From Bog-473 sp963725895 (lineage in GTDB: Bacteria > Actinomycetota > Acidimicrobiia > Acidimicrobiales > RAAP-2), in assembly GCA_963725895.1 (NCBI GenBank), contig CAVSAJ010000001.1, positions 2,542,001 through 2,606,000 of the forward strand: a stretch of 64,000 bases of DNA. Reading direction: 5' to 3'. Position numbers and translations under genes: made by a program. Numbering within the stretch: position 1 is the stretch's first letter; each line of letters opens with the position of its first letter. Shown here piece by piece: positions 32,036-39,862 of the stretch. The notes under the pieces were generated by a model, which was given only the letters and a program-made list of their open reading frames with translations, ran no database searches and was not told the DNA's origin.

Positions 32036-33359
32036 CGCGTCGGTCGGCGTCTGGGGCCTCGGCGTCGAGGGCCGGGCAAGCGACCGCCGCTTGCGAGCCA
32101 TGGGTGTGTCACCCGTCCTGGTCGACGACACGCCGACCGCCCCGCAACACGACGGCATACCGCTTCTCGCAACCGCCTCCGGAGGTCTCGACGCACTGGC
32201 GCGTTGCGAGGTCGTCGTCAAGAGCCCGGGTATCAGCCGATACAGGCCTGAGGTGTCACGGCTCGAAGGGGCCGGGGTGGCCGTGTGTGGAGGCCTGGGT
32301 CTCTTCATGGAGGAGGCGGACCCCAGCCGGGTCGTGTGCATCACCGGGACAAAGGGCAAGAGCACCACGACGGCCCTGGCCGTGCACCTGCTCACCGCCC
32401 TCGGCTATCGGGCTCGGGCTGGGGGCAACATCGGGCACCCGCCGTGGGACCCCAGCCCCCATCGAGACGCCAACGCCGAGCCCGAGCCGGACTACTGGAT
32501 CATCGAAACCTCGAGCTTTCAAGTGCCGGACCTGGACCACGGGCCGCATGTCGTCGCCGTCACCTCTCTCTCGCCGGATCACCTCGACTGGCACGGGACG
32601 GTCGCCCGTTACTACGAGGACAAGCTGTCGTTGTGCACCAAGCCTGGCGTCACGCTGGCTCTGGCCGCCGGAGGTGACGCGGAGCTACGGGCGCAGACAT
32701 CGCTCCTCGGGCCACACCTGCAGTGGGTCGACGCCGACGAGGTACAGCACGACACGTCCTGGTCCGCGTCGCTCGGGCTGCCCGGTCCGCACAACGCACG
32801 CAACGCCTCCATGGCGCGGGCCGCGCTGAGGGGGCTCGGCATCGAAGAGGCCGACGACGTGGAGCGACTGGCGGAAGCCGCCGCCGGCTTCCGCGGGTTG
32901 CCCAGCCGCTGCCGCTCCCTGGGACGGGTCGGGTCGGTCGAGTTCGTCGACGACAGCCTCTCGACGAACGTGCTGCCGACGCAGGCCGCGTTGGAGGCCT
33001 ATGACGGGCTGCCAGTGGCGCTGCTGGTGGGGGGGCACGACCGCGGCGTCGACTACTCGCCGCTCGGAACGAGCCTGGCTGCGCGTCGCGCGCCCACGGT
33101 CGTCATCACCATGCCCGACAACGGTCCGCGCATCGGCGCCGCGGTGCGCGGGACAACTGCAGGCCGCGTCGAAATCATCGACGCGGGCAACCTCGAAGCG
33201 GCGGTCGAGACCGCGTTCACGTGGGCCCGCGCCTTCGACGGCACCGGCGCCGTCGTGCTGCTCTCGCCCGCCGCACCGAGCTTCGGACACTTTGCCGACT
33301 TCCGCGCCCGAGCTGCCGCATTCGCCGAGGCCGCCGCGCGTTGCGGAAGCCTCACCTAG
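32001..33359 (+). CDS. murD2: UDP-MurNAc-L-alanine--L-glutamate ligase MurD2
   Basis: A Mur ligase of 452 residues from ATG 32001. The N-terminal UDP-binding domain has SVGVWGLGVEGRAS, the ATP site is CITGTKGKSTTTALAVHL, and later motifs are IIETSSFQV, VTSLSPDHLDWHGT, PGPHNARNASMA and VEFVDDSLSTN followed by LLVGGHDRGVDY. This resembles MurD, but partnership with MurL places it in the MurD2 group, which adds L-Glu rather than D-Glu. The assignment therefore depends on the neighbouring gene. It overlaps murL, so the two products are made together. The stop is nine bases from the convergent CADD-like gene. Confidence 0.88.
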   Translation: MRQPISWSALADASVGVWGLGVEGRASDRRLRAMGVSPVLVDDTPTAPQHDGIPLLATASGGLDALARCEVVVKSPGISRYRPEVSRLEGAGVAVCGGLGLFMEEADPSRVVCITGTKGKSTTTALAVHLLTALGYRARAGGNIGHPPWDPSPHRDANAEPEPDYWIIETSSFQVPDLDHGPHVVAVTSLSPDHLDWHGTVARYYEDKLSLCTKPGVTLALAAGGDAELRAQTSLLGPHLQWVDADEVQHDTSWSASLGLPGPHNARNASMARAALRGLGIEEADDVERLAEAAAGFRGLPSRCRSLGRVGSVEFVDDSLSTNVLPTQAALEAYDGLPVALLVGGHDRGVDYSPLGTSLAARRAPTVVITMPDNGPRIGAAVRGTTAGRVEIIDAGNLEAAVETAFTWARAFDGTGAVVLLSPAAPSFGHFADFRARAAAFAEAAARCGSLT

Positions 33360-33368
33360 AGTCAGGGA

Positions 33369-34028
33369 TCAGCAATTGGCGCCTGCGGGTGCCATCTCCT
33401 CTCGCTCGCTCAGGAAGAGCCACCACGAGTCGGCCGACACGATTGCAGCAGCTTGCACGACATCGGGGTCGGCCCCCAGCTCGGTCAGGGCCTCCATCGA
33501 CCAGCCGGCGTGGTCGATCTCCTGGGTGCGATGAACGTCCCAGAAACGGGTGCCGTCCTCGTCGAACCCGTAATGGCGGCTGAGTCCGTCTGCCTTGGAG
33601 CCGGCGATGTCAGCCGCCTGGATCTCGTAGGCGGCGACCATTGCCAGTGCGGCCGCGGGGTCGTGCGCCGCCGTCGTCCGGACCACGGCCAGCAGCGCCG
33701 CCGTCGATGGGGTGGCGCGGGCCTCGGGCTGCGCGCCGGCCGCGAGCGCGAACGACTCAAAGAGCTCTGCATGTGGTTCGGGGGTCCCGAGTTCGTCGGC
33801 GAGGTTCGCCTCCACGAGCTCGCGCGCCCGCCCCTCTGGCAATGCCGCTGCAATCGCCGACAACGTGACCGGGAGCTCGCGCTCAATGTGCCGATACTGC
33901 TCCGCGTACGCCGCAAGCTCGCCCTCAGAGAGGGTCCCAGCTTCCCAGCGCCGATAGAAAGGGTGCGTTAGCAAATGACGCCCGACAATCGCCTCCGCCA
34001 GCACCTCATGAATCCGTTGAGTGTGCAT
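33369..34028 (-). CDS. CADD-like heme-oxygenase-fold diiron protein, possible p-aminobenzoate synthase
   Basis: The 219-residue helical protein belongs to the TenA/PqqC-like heme-oxygenase-fold diiron family. Metal-ligand positions Glu79, His86, Glu135, His166, Glu170 and His173 have the spacing of Chlamydia CADD, with Glu in place of one Asp. The residues I recall as important in CADD are also matched: Tyr25 (CADD Tyr27, the sacrificed side chain), Tyr41, Tyr134 and Lys145 (CADD Lys152). I infer a self-sacrificing pABA synthase, which would feed FolP. The residue matching is by hand and the CADD numbering is from memory. Other family members have different roles. Confidence 0.65.
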   Translation of the reverse strand: MHTQRIHEVLAEAIVGRHLLTHPFYRRWEAGTLSEGELAAYAEQYRHIERELPVTLSAIAAALPEGRARELVEANLADELGTPEPHAELFESFALAAGAQPEARATPSTAALLAVVRTTAAHDPAAALAMVAAYEIQAADIAGSKADGLSRHYGFDEDGTRFWDVHRTQEIDHAGWSMEALTELGADPDVVQAAAIVSADSWWLFLSEREEMAPAGANC

Positions 34029-34101
34029 TGCGGCACCTTATCCCTTGCCGCGGGGTCACCACCGAAGGAGGCTGTGACCTCCGGCAGGGCACAATCTGGG
34101 C

Positions 34102-34983
34102 GTGCTCAGCCTGGTCTGCTTCCTTGTAGGTGGGCTGCTGGGCTGGGGCGCAGCACACGGCGGGGTGCAGGTGCGACGTATCTGGCCCGTCGTTCTCCGC
34201 GCCCAGATCCTGGTCACGTCCGCGACATTGTCGTTCGCGGCGGCGTGGCGGCTCACCTCGGTCCGCGAGCTGATCGGGCCACTCGCCCTCGCCGCTGGAC
34301 TTTGGCTGATGCTGGGCGCGTCACAACTCACCCGCGGGCCGCGCAGCGCCGGAGACGGTGCCTTGGAAGCCTGGGCGGTCAGCCCCAACAGCGGATTCTG
34401 GGTCGTGCCGGCGGCTGCGGCCTTCTCCGGGTCGACCGGGGCGATGATCGCCGTCCTGGCCAACGTCATCACCTCGGCCTGGGGGGCGGCGTGCGTCCAC
34501 CTGATGCGCCGCGACGCCCCGATTCGCCAGCGTCGGTCCACGACCTGGGTGGACCAATCTCCGATCCTGGCCTCGCTGCTCGGACTCCTGCTCCACCTCG
34601 CCGGCTCCGCACCAGGCTGGACCGCCAACGTCTTGACTTTGGCCGGTCCTTTGCTCGCCTTCTCGGGCGCCGCCCTGTTCACGGGTTCGGTGATCCACCC
34701 GCACAACCTTGCCGTCCCCCACACCGAGCACGCGCTGCGGCGCTGGACCTGGCTCACCGCACTGCGAGTCGCCTACTACCTCGTCGTGGCGGTGGTCGCC
34801 GGCATCGCCTCCTCGACACCCCTCGCCGTCGTGGCGGTCCTCAGCGGCCTGAGCGCGCCGTCGTTCCAGCCGATCCAACTCGCGGTGCTCTACGGCTACC
34901 GCTCGGAGGTGGTCGTGGCGGCCGTCCGATGGGGCTGGCTGCTCGCGCCGCTCGGACTCGGGATCGCCGTCGTGGTGCGCTGA
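34102..34983 (+). CDS. Membrane protein resembling auxin-efflux-carrier (AEC) permeases
   Basis: The 293-residue protein is very hydrophobic, with about 9-10 predicted membrane helices beginning LVCFLVGGLLGWGAA. The segment WAVSPNSGFWVVPAAAAFSG followed by AMIAVLANVITSAWGA resembles the first half of AEC-family carriers, and LAGPLLAFSGAALFTGSVI and SFQPIQLAVLYGYRSEV resemble the second half. The match is partial, so transport substrate and even family are uncertain. It starts at GTG 34102, divergent from the CADD-like gene and convergent with the crotonase gene. Confidence 0.5.
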   Translation: MLSLVCFLVGGLLGWGAAHGGVQVRRIWPVVLRAQILVTSATLSFAAAWRLTSVRELIGPLALAAGLWLMLGASQLTRGPRSAGDGALEAWAVSPNSGFWVVPAAAAFSGSTGAMIAVLANVITSAWGAACVHLMRRDAPIRQRRSTTWVDQSPILASLLGLLLHLAGSAPGWTANVLTLAGPLLAFSGAALFTGSVIHPHNLAVPHTEHALRRWTWLTALRVAYYLVVAVVAGIASSTPLAVVAVLSGLSAPSFQPIQLAVLYGYRSEVVVAAVRWGWLLAPLGLGIAVVVR

Positions 34984-34997
34984 GGGATCAGGCTGGA

Positions 34998-35774
34998 TCA
35001 GGTGAAGCGAGGCGGGCGCTTCTCTTGAAAGGCCGCGATGCCTTCCGCGTAGTCCTCCCCTGAGTACACGTCGTGACGCAACTGGTTGATCCACTGGGAG
35101 TCCTGGGCCGAGAGGGCGACCGCACGGACGAATGTCGTCGCCTGCAACTTGTAGGCGCGGATGGCGTCACCCGAGCGGCTCCGTACCGTGCGCGCCAGCT
35201 CGTAGGCACAGGACTCGAGCTGGTCGGGACGGACGAGGCGGTTCATGATCCCTACGGCGTAGGCGCGCTCGGCGGTGATCAGGTCGGCCGTCATGATCAG
35301 CTCGTTCACGATGTTGAGCGGGAGGCGAGCCAAGAAGTACTGGATTCCCGATGCCGAATAGGGCAGCCCCAAACGAGCGGGCGTCACTGCGAAGGCAGCC
35401 GTGTGGTCGCCAACAACCATGTCGCAATTGAGCACCAGGTCACAGGCCCCACCCCAGACCGTCCCGTGCACCATGGCGATGACCGCTCCGGGATAGCCCC
35501 GCACGGCGCGCAGCAGCTCCTCGAGGGGGTCCGCAAAGGGAAGCGGATCGACGCCCCGCACGGGCAGTTCGTTGATGTCGTGGCCGGCCGACCACACCGT
35601 CGTCGGTTCCGGGGTGCGGATCACTATCGCGCGCACGCCAGCCGCCTCGAAGGCGTCAAACGCACGCAACATCTCGCCGACCGTCGCCGAACCCAACGCG
35701 TTCCGCTTCGAAACATTGTCGAGAGCTAGCGTCGCGACCTTGTCGTCGATGGTCGTCTGGATCGTGAGGCTCAT
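34998..35774 (-). CDS. Crotonase-fold protein resembling methylmalonyl-CoA decarboxylase
   Basis: The 258-residue protein from ATG 35774 is a crotonase: VATLALDNVSKRNAL, VWSAGHDINELP, VHGTVWGGACDLVLNCDMVV and FAVTPARLGLPYSASG. The segments GTVWGGA and FAVTPARLGLPYSASGI resemble E. coli ScpB (YgfG) more than enoyl-CoA hydratase. The predicted reaction is decarboxylation of methylmalonyl-CoA to propionyl-CoA, but substrate is not proven. It stands alone, 104 bases from the TetR gene downstream in sequence order. Confidence 0.75.
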   Translation of the reverse strand: MSLTIQTTIDDKVATLALDNVSKRNALGSATVGEMLRAFDAFEAAGVRAIVIRTPEPTTVWSAGHDINELPVRGVDPLPFADPLEELLRAVRGYPGAVIAMVHGTVWGGACDLVLNCDMVVGDHTAAFAVTPARLGLPYSASGIQYFLARLPLNIVNELIMTADLITAERAYAVGIMNRLVRPDQLESCAYELARTVRSRSGDAIRAYKLQATTFVRAVALSAQDSQWINQLRHDVYSGEDYAEGIAAFQEKRPPRFT

Positions 35775-35878
35775 CTGACGCCACGGGGCCTCTCGCCTGG
35801 TCCGGCCGCGCCAAGGCGAGACCGCGGAGGCATCGAACCATGGTAGCGGTCGCGGCGAAATCCGCCGTAGGCGGCCGG

Positions 35879-36529
35879 TCAGCGATGCCTGAGGACCTTG
35901 TCCAATTGGGCGACCGTGAGCGCTGGTTGGCCCACGGGCACGTGACCGGGTCGGAGGCTGTCGAGGACCAGCTCTAAGAAACGAAGTGAGGGCTTTGAAG
36001 ACTTGGCGTCGCACACGTCCGCGATCGAGCGCACCGAAATGAGCACCACCACCAGGTCAGTCACCGTGACGTCGGGACGCACGGTTCCAGCCCGTTGGCT
36101 GCGCGAGAGGATTTCCTCGAGCAGTGGCGCGATCTTGTCGAGCCCGGGGCGGGTCGACCGCCACGGAGGCGCCGAAATCGTTGCCCGCCAGCAACTCGGG
36201 ACGGCGATGCAGCGCCTCACGAACTCGAACACGGCCTCCTCGGGCGCCACCTCGGCGAGCACCTCTTGGGCGATCTGGACGTTGTGCTCCCTGGCCGCCT
36301 TTACCACCGCGTTGAGCAGGTCGGCCTTGTTCGGAAAGCGCCGATAGAGAGTCCCAACCCCGACCTCGGCCCTCGCGGCGATCGACTCCATTGAGGCCTC
36401 GAACCCTTCCTCGGCAAAGACGTCACGTGCGGCGAGGAGGATTCTGCCGAGGTTGACCTCCGCGTCTCGCCGCAGCGGGCGCGACTCACCGGTGCCGGAG
36501 GCGCTCGGGACACTCCCGCCGCGCCGTCA
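35879..36529 (-). CDS. TetR-family repressor, frameshifted
   Basis: The helix-turn-helix is clear: RILLAARDVFAEEGFEAS, SIAARAEVGVGTLYRRF and NKADLLNAVVKAARE. The ligand domain ends PLLEEILSRSQRAGTVRPDV and VTDLVVVLISVRSIADV. Between about 36140 and 36226 the frame is wrong: reading the other frame gives VREALHRRPELLAGNDFGAS, so a lost base near 36218-36226 and an extra base near 36140-36152 compensate each other. No start codon exists upstream in the HTH frame, and the likely start is GTG overlapping the MFS stop near 36529, which requires a further indel. It probably regulates the adjacent MFS genes. Confidence 0.75.
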
Positions 36530-37996
36530 CGCCGACTCCTCGGGGACGAACGCGATGGCACCGACCACCACCTCTGCCTCCGCAGTGAGCGCCGGATGGG
36601 ATTCGACCGACAGGACGGATGCGCCCTCGCGGCGCGGAATTGTGAGCGCTGCCGCCGCTGCAATGATCATGGCGATGCCGCTGGCAGCGAACGCCAGGAC
36701 GTAGCCGGACTCCTTGGGGTAGCCGTTCGGGAGCATCTGGCCGATGACAAGACTCGTGGCAACACCGCTTCCGAGCGCGGCGCCGATATTCCGGATGTTG
36801 GTGTTCATCCCTGTCGCCACGCCTGTCTGCTCAACCGGTACCGCGTCGATGATCAGGTTGGCCATCGACGCGTACCCGAGTGCCACTCCGACGCCGAGGA
36901 GCCCGGCGGCGGTGTAGACGGTCCACGGCTCACCGTGCGTAAGGGTGAGCAAGAGGTAGCACGACGCGGAGAACAGCGAGCCGGCGATGAGCACGGCCTT
37001 GGATCCCACCCCCCGCGCGAGGCGGCCGGTCAGCGGCGCGATGACGACCATCGCGGTCGCGAACGGGAGGAGATACAGGCCCGATTGCGCGACAGATGCG
37101 CCGAATCCGTAGCCGGCCGAACGGGGCGTCTGTGCGAATTGGGGGACCGTGATGAACATCGCGAACATGCCAAAGCCGAACAGCAGCGCGGCGAGATTCG
37201 TACTCCACACGGCTGGGATGCGCATCATGCGCATGTCGACCAGCGGGGACTGGGAGCGCGATTCCGACCAGATCCACAGTCCGAGCAGGACCGCCGTGGC
37301 CGCAAAGAGCATCAGCACGGTGGTGCTGTGCCAGCCCCAGGTCGGCCCGTAGGACACGGCGAGCAACCCGGTGACGAGCCAGCCCGACATGAGCAGCGCG
37401 CCGAACCAGTTGATACGTCCGCCCGCCCGTACAGGCGACTCGGGGACGAAGACAAACGTTGCCACGGTTGCGCCCACCGCCATCACCAAGGGCAACCAGA
37501 ACAACCAATGGTACGACAGGTGCTCCAGGATCGGGCCGGCCAACAAGATGCCGGCGCCGACGCCCAGTCCCAGGATGGCAGACAACACCCCGATCGCACC
37601 GGCGACACGCGAGGGAGGGAACTCGTCGCGGATGATGCCGAAAGCGAGGGGAAAGACGGCGCCGGCCGCGCCCTGGATGACGCGACCGAGGATCATGACC
37701 GTCAACGTGGTGGCCAACGCGCTGACGAGCGTGCCGAGGCTCAGCGCCACCAGCACGATCACCATCATCCTCTTTTTGCCGGTCGCGTCACCGAGGCGCC
37801 CGAGGATGGGAGTCGCGATGGCCGCGCTGAGCAAATACGCGGTGAGCAACCAGCTCGCACTGTCCTCGGAGGTGTGCAAGGTGTGCTCGAGCTGGGGAAT
37901 GGCCGGAATGATCAGCGACTGCAGCAGGCTGAACGCGAGCGCGGCCGTCGCCAGGACGACGAAGGTGACGCCTGAGCGGGTGCGCGAGTTCGCCAT
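36527..37996 (-). CDS. MFS drug-exporter-like transporter
   Basis: The 489-residue protein has 14 predicted membrane helices. It carries the DHA2-type motif A between helices 2 and 3 (LGRLGDATGKKRMM), the motif region AAGAVFPLAFGIIRDEFPP, and PESPVRAGGRINWFGALLMS in the central loop. This is the EmrB/QacA class of proton-driven exporters. The start is ATG 37996. It precedes the TetR gene on the same strand, with stop and start overlapping, and is divergent from a second exporter at 38120. The substrate is unknown. Confidence 0.9.
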   Translation of the reverse strand: MANSRTRSGVTFVVLATAALAFSLLQSLIIPAIPQLEHTLHTSEDSASWLLTAYLLSAAIATPILGRLGDATGKKRMMVIVLVALSLGTLVSALATTLTVMILGRVIQGAAGAVFPLAFGIIRDEFPPSRVAGAIGVLSAILGLGVGAGILLAGPILEHLSYHWLFWLPLVMAVGATVATFVFVPESPVRAGGRINWFGALLMSGWLVTGLLAVSYGPTWGWHSTTVLMLFAATAVLLGLWIWSESRSQSPLVDMRMMRIPAVWSTNLAALLFGFGMFAMFITVPQFAQTPRSAGYGFGASVAQSGLYLLPFATAMVVIAPLTGRLARGVGSKAVLIAGSLFSASCYLLLTLTHGEPWTVYTAAGLLGVGVALGYASMANLIIDAVPVEQTGVATGMNTNIRNIGAALGSGVATSLVIGQMLPNGYPKESGYVLAFAASGIAMIIAAAAALTIPRREGASVLSVESHPALTAEAEVVVGAIAFVPEESA

Positions 37997-38017
37997 GTGG
38001 TCCGTCCCCCCAGAGCC

Positions 38018-38065
38018 GGAACCCCGAGTTCCGGTTAGGCTAACAAAAGCGGAACCACCGGTTCC
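38018..38065. promoter_or_regulatory. Cluster of three palindromes between divergent MFS genes
   Basis: In the 123-base divergent region, GGAAC-CCCGA-GTTCC lies at 38018-38032, GTTAG-G-CTAAC at 38034-38044 and GGAACC-ACC-GGTTCC at 38051-38065. The outer two share the half-site GGAAC/GTTCC. They are in the position expected for TetR-family operators and probably bind the product of 35879-36529 to control both exporters. Confidence 0.6.
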
Positions 38066-38119
38066 TGATCGCTGGAGCCGGGGAGAGCACAGCAAGACGA
38101 GAGAGGGACTGCTTCGCGC

Positions 38120-39856
38120 ATGACCCGAGTGGTGGACACGCACCTGGCCGCCAACGAGCGGCACAAGTGGATCGCGCTTTTCATCACGACGCTCGGCATG
38201 CTGATGGCAACCATCGACTCCTCCATCGTCCTCATCGCCCTGCCCGCCATCTTCCGGGGGATCCACCTCGACCCCCTCCTGCCGTCGAACACCTTCTTCT
38301 TGCTGTGGATGATCCTCGGCTTTCTGGTCGTGACCAGCGTGCTGGTGGTGAGCCTGGGACGACTGGGCGACATCTATGGCCGCGTGCGCATGTACAACCT
38401 CGGCTTCGCGGTCTTCACCTTCTTCTCGCTGCTGTTGAGCATCACGTGGTTGACCGGCACCGCGGGAGGGATCTGGTTGATCGTGATGCGCATCTTCCAA
38501 GGCGTGGGCGCCGCGATGCTGATGGCCAACTCGGCGGCGATCCTCACCGATGCCTTCCCCGTCGACCGCCGCGGGTTCGCGCTGGGTATCAACCAGGCGG
38601 CAGCGATCAGCGGGAGCTTCATCGGACTCCTCCTCGGCGGCCTCCTTGCCCCGATCAACTGGCGACTGATCTTCCTGGTCTCAGTGCCGATCGGGCTGTT
38701 CGCCACGATCTGGGGCTACTTCGCACTGCACGAGGTCCAGAGCGGGACGCGGGCCCGCATCGACTGGGCCGGCAACGTCACCTTTGCCATCGGCCTCATC
38801 CTGGTCATGGTGGGGATCACCTACGGGATCGAGCCCTACGCCGGCCACTCCATGGGGTGGACCAACCCGGTCGTGCTGCTCGAGCTCAGCCTCGGGGTCG
38901 TGTTTCTCGTGCTGTTCTGCTTCATCGAGCTCCGGGTGGAAGAGCCGATGTTCCGCCTCCAGCTCTTCAAGATCAGGGCCTTCTCGGCCGGCGTCTTCGC
39001 AAGCTTCCTCGGCGCGCTGGGCCGGGGCGGCCTGATGTTCATGCTGATCATCTGGCTCCAGGGCATCTGGCTGCCGCAGCACGGTTACGCCTTCAGCGTG
39101 ACGCCGCTCTGGGCAGGGATCTTCATCATCCCGCTGACCACCGGCTTCCTGGTGGCCGGACCGATTTCGGGGATCCTCTCCGACCGGTTCGGCTCGCGGC
39201 CGTTCGCGACGTTCGGAATGCTCGGCACGGCTGTTTGTTTCGGACTCTTCCAGTTGATCCCTATCGACTTCTCCTACCCGTCGTTCGGGATATTGCTCTT
39301 CTTCACCGGAGTGTGCATGGCGTCGTTCGGGTCGTCCAACCGCACCGGCGTGATGAACAGCCTGCCGGCGCGCGACCGCGGGGCGGGGTCGGGGATGAAC
39401 ACGACGTTCCAGAACTCCGCGCAGGTCCTGTCCATCGGCATCTTCTTCACCTTGATCATCGTCGGGCTGTCCGCCACCCTGCCCGCGGCGCTGGTCAAAG
39501 GCCTGACTGCGCACGGGGTCCCGGTCGAGACGGCGGTGTCGCTGTCCCATCTGCCCCCGGTCTCGACGCTCTTCGCCGCCTTCTTGGGCTACAACCCCGC
39601 GACCCATCTTCTCGGGCAGCACGTGCTCTCGCAGCTAGCTCCCGGCCAGCGCGCCACCGTGACGGGCGAGCAGTTCTTCCCGAACCTACTCAGCACCTCG
39701 TTCCGCCAAGGCCTCCACACGGCGTTCGACTTCGGCATCGTCATGTGCCTCTTGGGTGCGGCGGCCTCGTGGACCCGTGGCGGCAAGGCGCCGCACCGCG
39801 TACCCAGCGACGACATCGTCACTGCGGACCTGATCCCCGAGCCCGCGACAGCCTGA
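38120..39856 (+). CDS. MFS transporter of the DHA2 (EmrB/QacA) family
   Basis: The 578-residue protein has about 14 membrane helices. The first helix is WIALFITTLGMLMATIDSSI with the DHA2 Asp, motif A is LGRLGDIYGRVRMYNLGF, and motif C-like residues are INQAAAISGSFIGLLLGG. A large extra-membrane loop (about residues 455-530) includes VSLSHLPPVSTLF. The start is ATG 38120. It is transcribed away from the first exporter and shares its palindromic control region. Its stop is six bases from the convergent GH43-like gene. Drug or lipid export is possible; the substrate is unknown. Confidence 0.9.
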   Translation: MTRVVDTHLAANERHKWIALFITTLGMLMATIDSSIVLIALPAIFRGIHLDPLLPSNTFFLLWMILGFLVVTSVLVVSLGRLGDIYGRVRMYNLGFAVFTFFSLLLSITWLTGTAGGIWLIVMRIFQGVGAAMLMANSAAILTDAFPVDRRGFALGINQAAAISGSFIGLLLGGLLAPINWRLIFLVSVPIGLFATIWGYFALHEVQSGTRARIDWAGNVTFAIGLILVMVGITYGIEPYAGHSMGWTNPVVLLELSLGVVFLVLFCFIELRVEEPMFRLQLFKIRAFSAGVFASFLGALGRGGLMFMLIIWLQGIWLPQHGYAFSVTPLWAGIFIIPLTTGFLVAGPISGILSDRFGSRPFATFGMLGTAVCFGLFQLIPIDFSYPSFGILLFFTGVCMASFGSSNRTGVMNSLPARDRGAGSGMNTTFQNSAQVLSIGIFFTLIIVGLSATLPAALVKGLTAHGVPVETAVSLSHLPPVSTLFAAFLGYNPATHLLGQHVLSQLAPGQRATVTGEQFFPNLLSTSFRQGLHTAFDFGIVMCLLGAAASWTRGGKAPHRVPSDDIVTADLIPEPATA

Positions 39857-39862
39857 CCCGGC

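Noticed and set aside
36596..37975. Plus-strand open frame of 459 codons opposite the first MFS gene.
   Set aside because: Composition is Arg/Gly/His-rich with no membrane or domain pattern, whereas the minus strand encodes a full MFS transporter.
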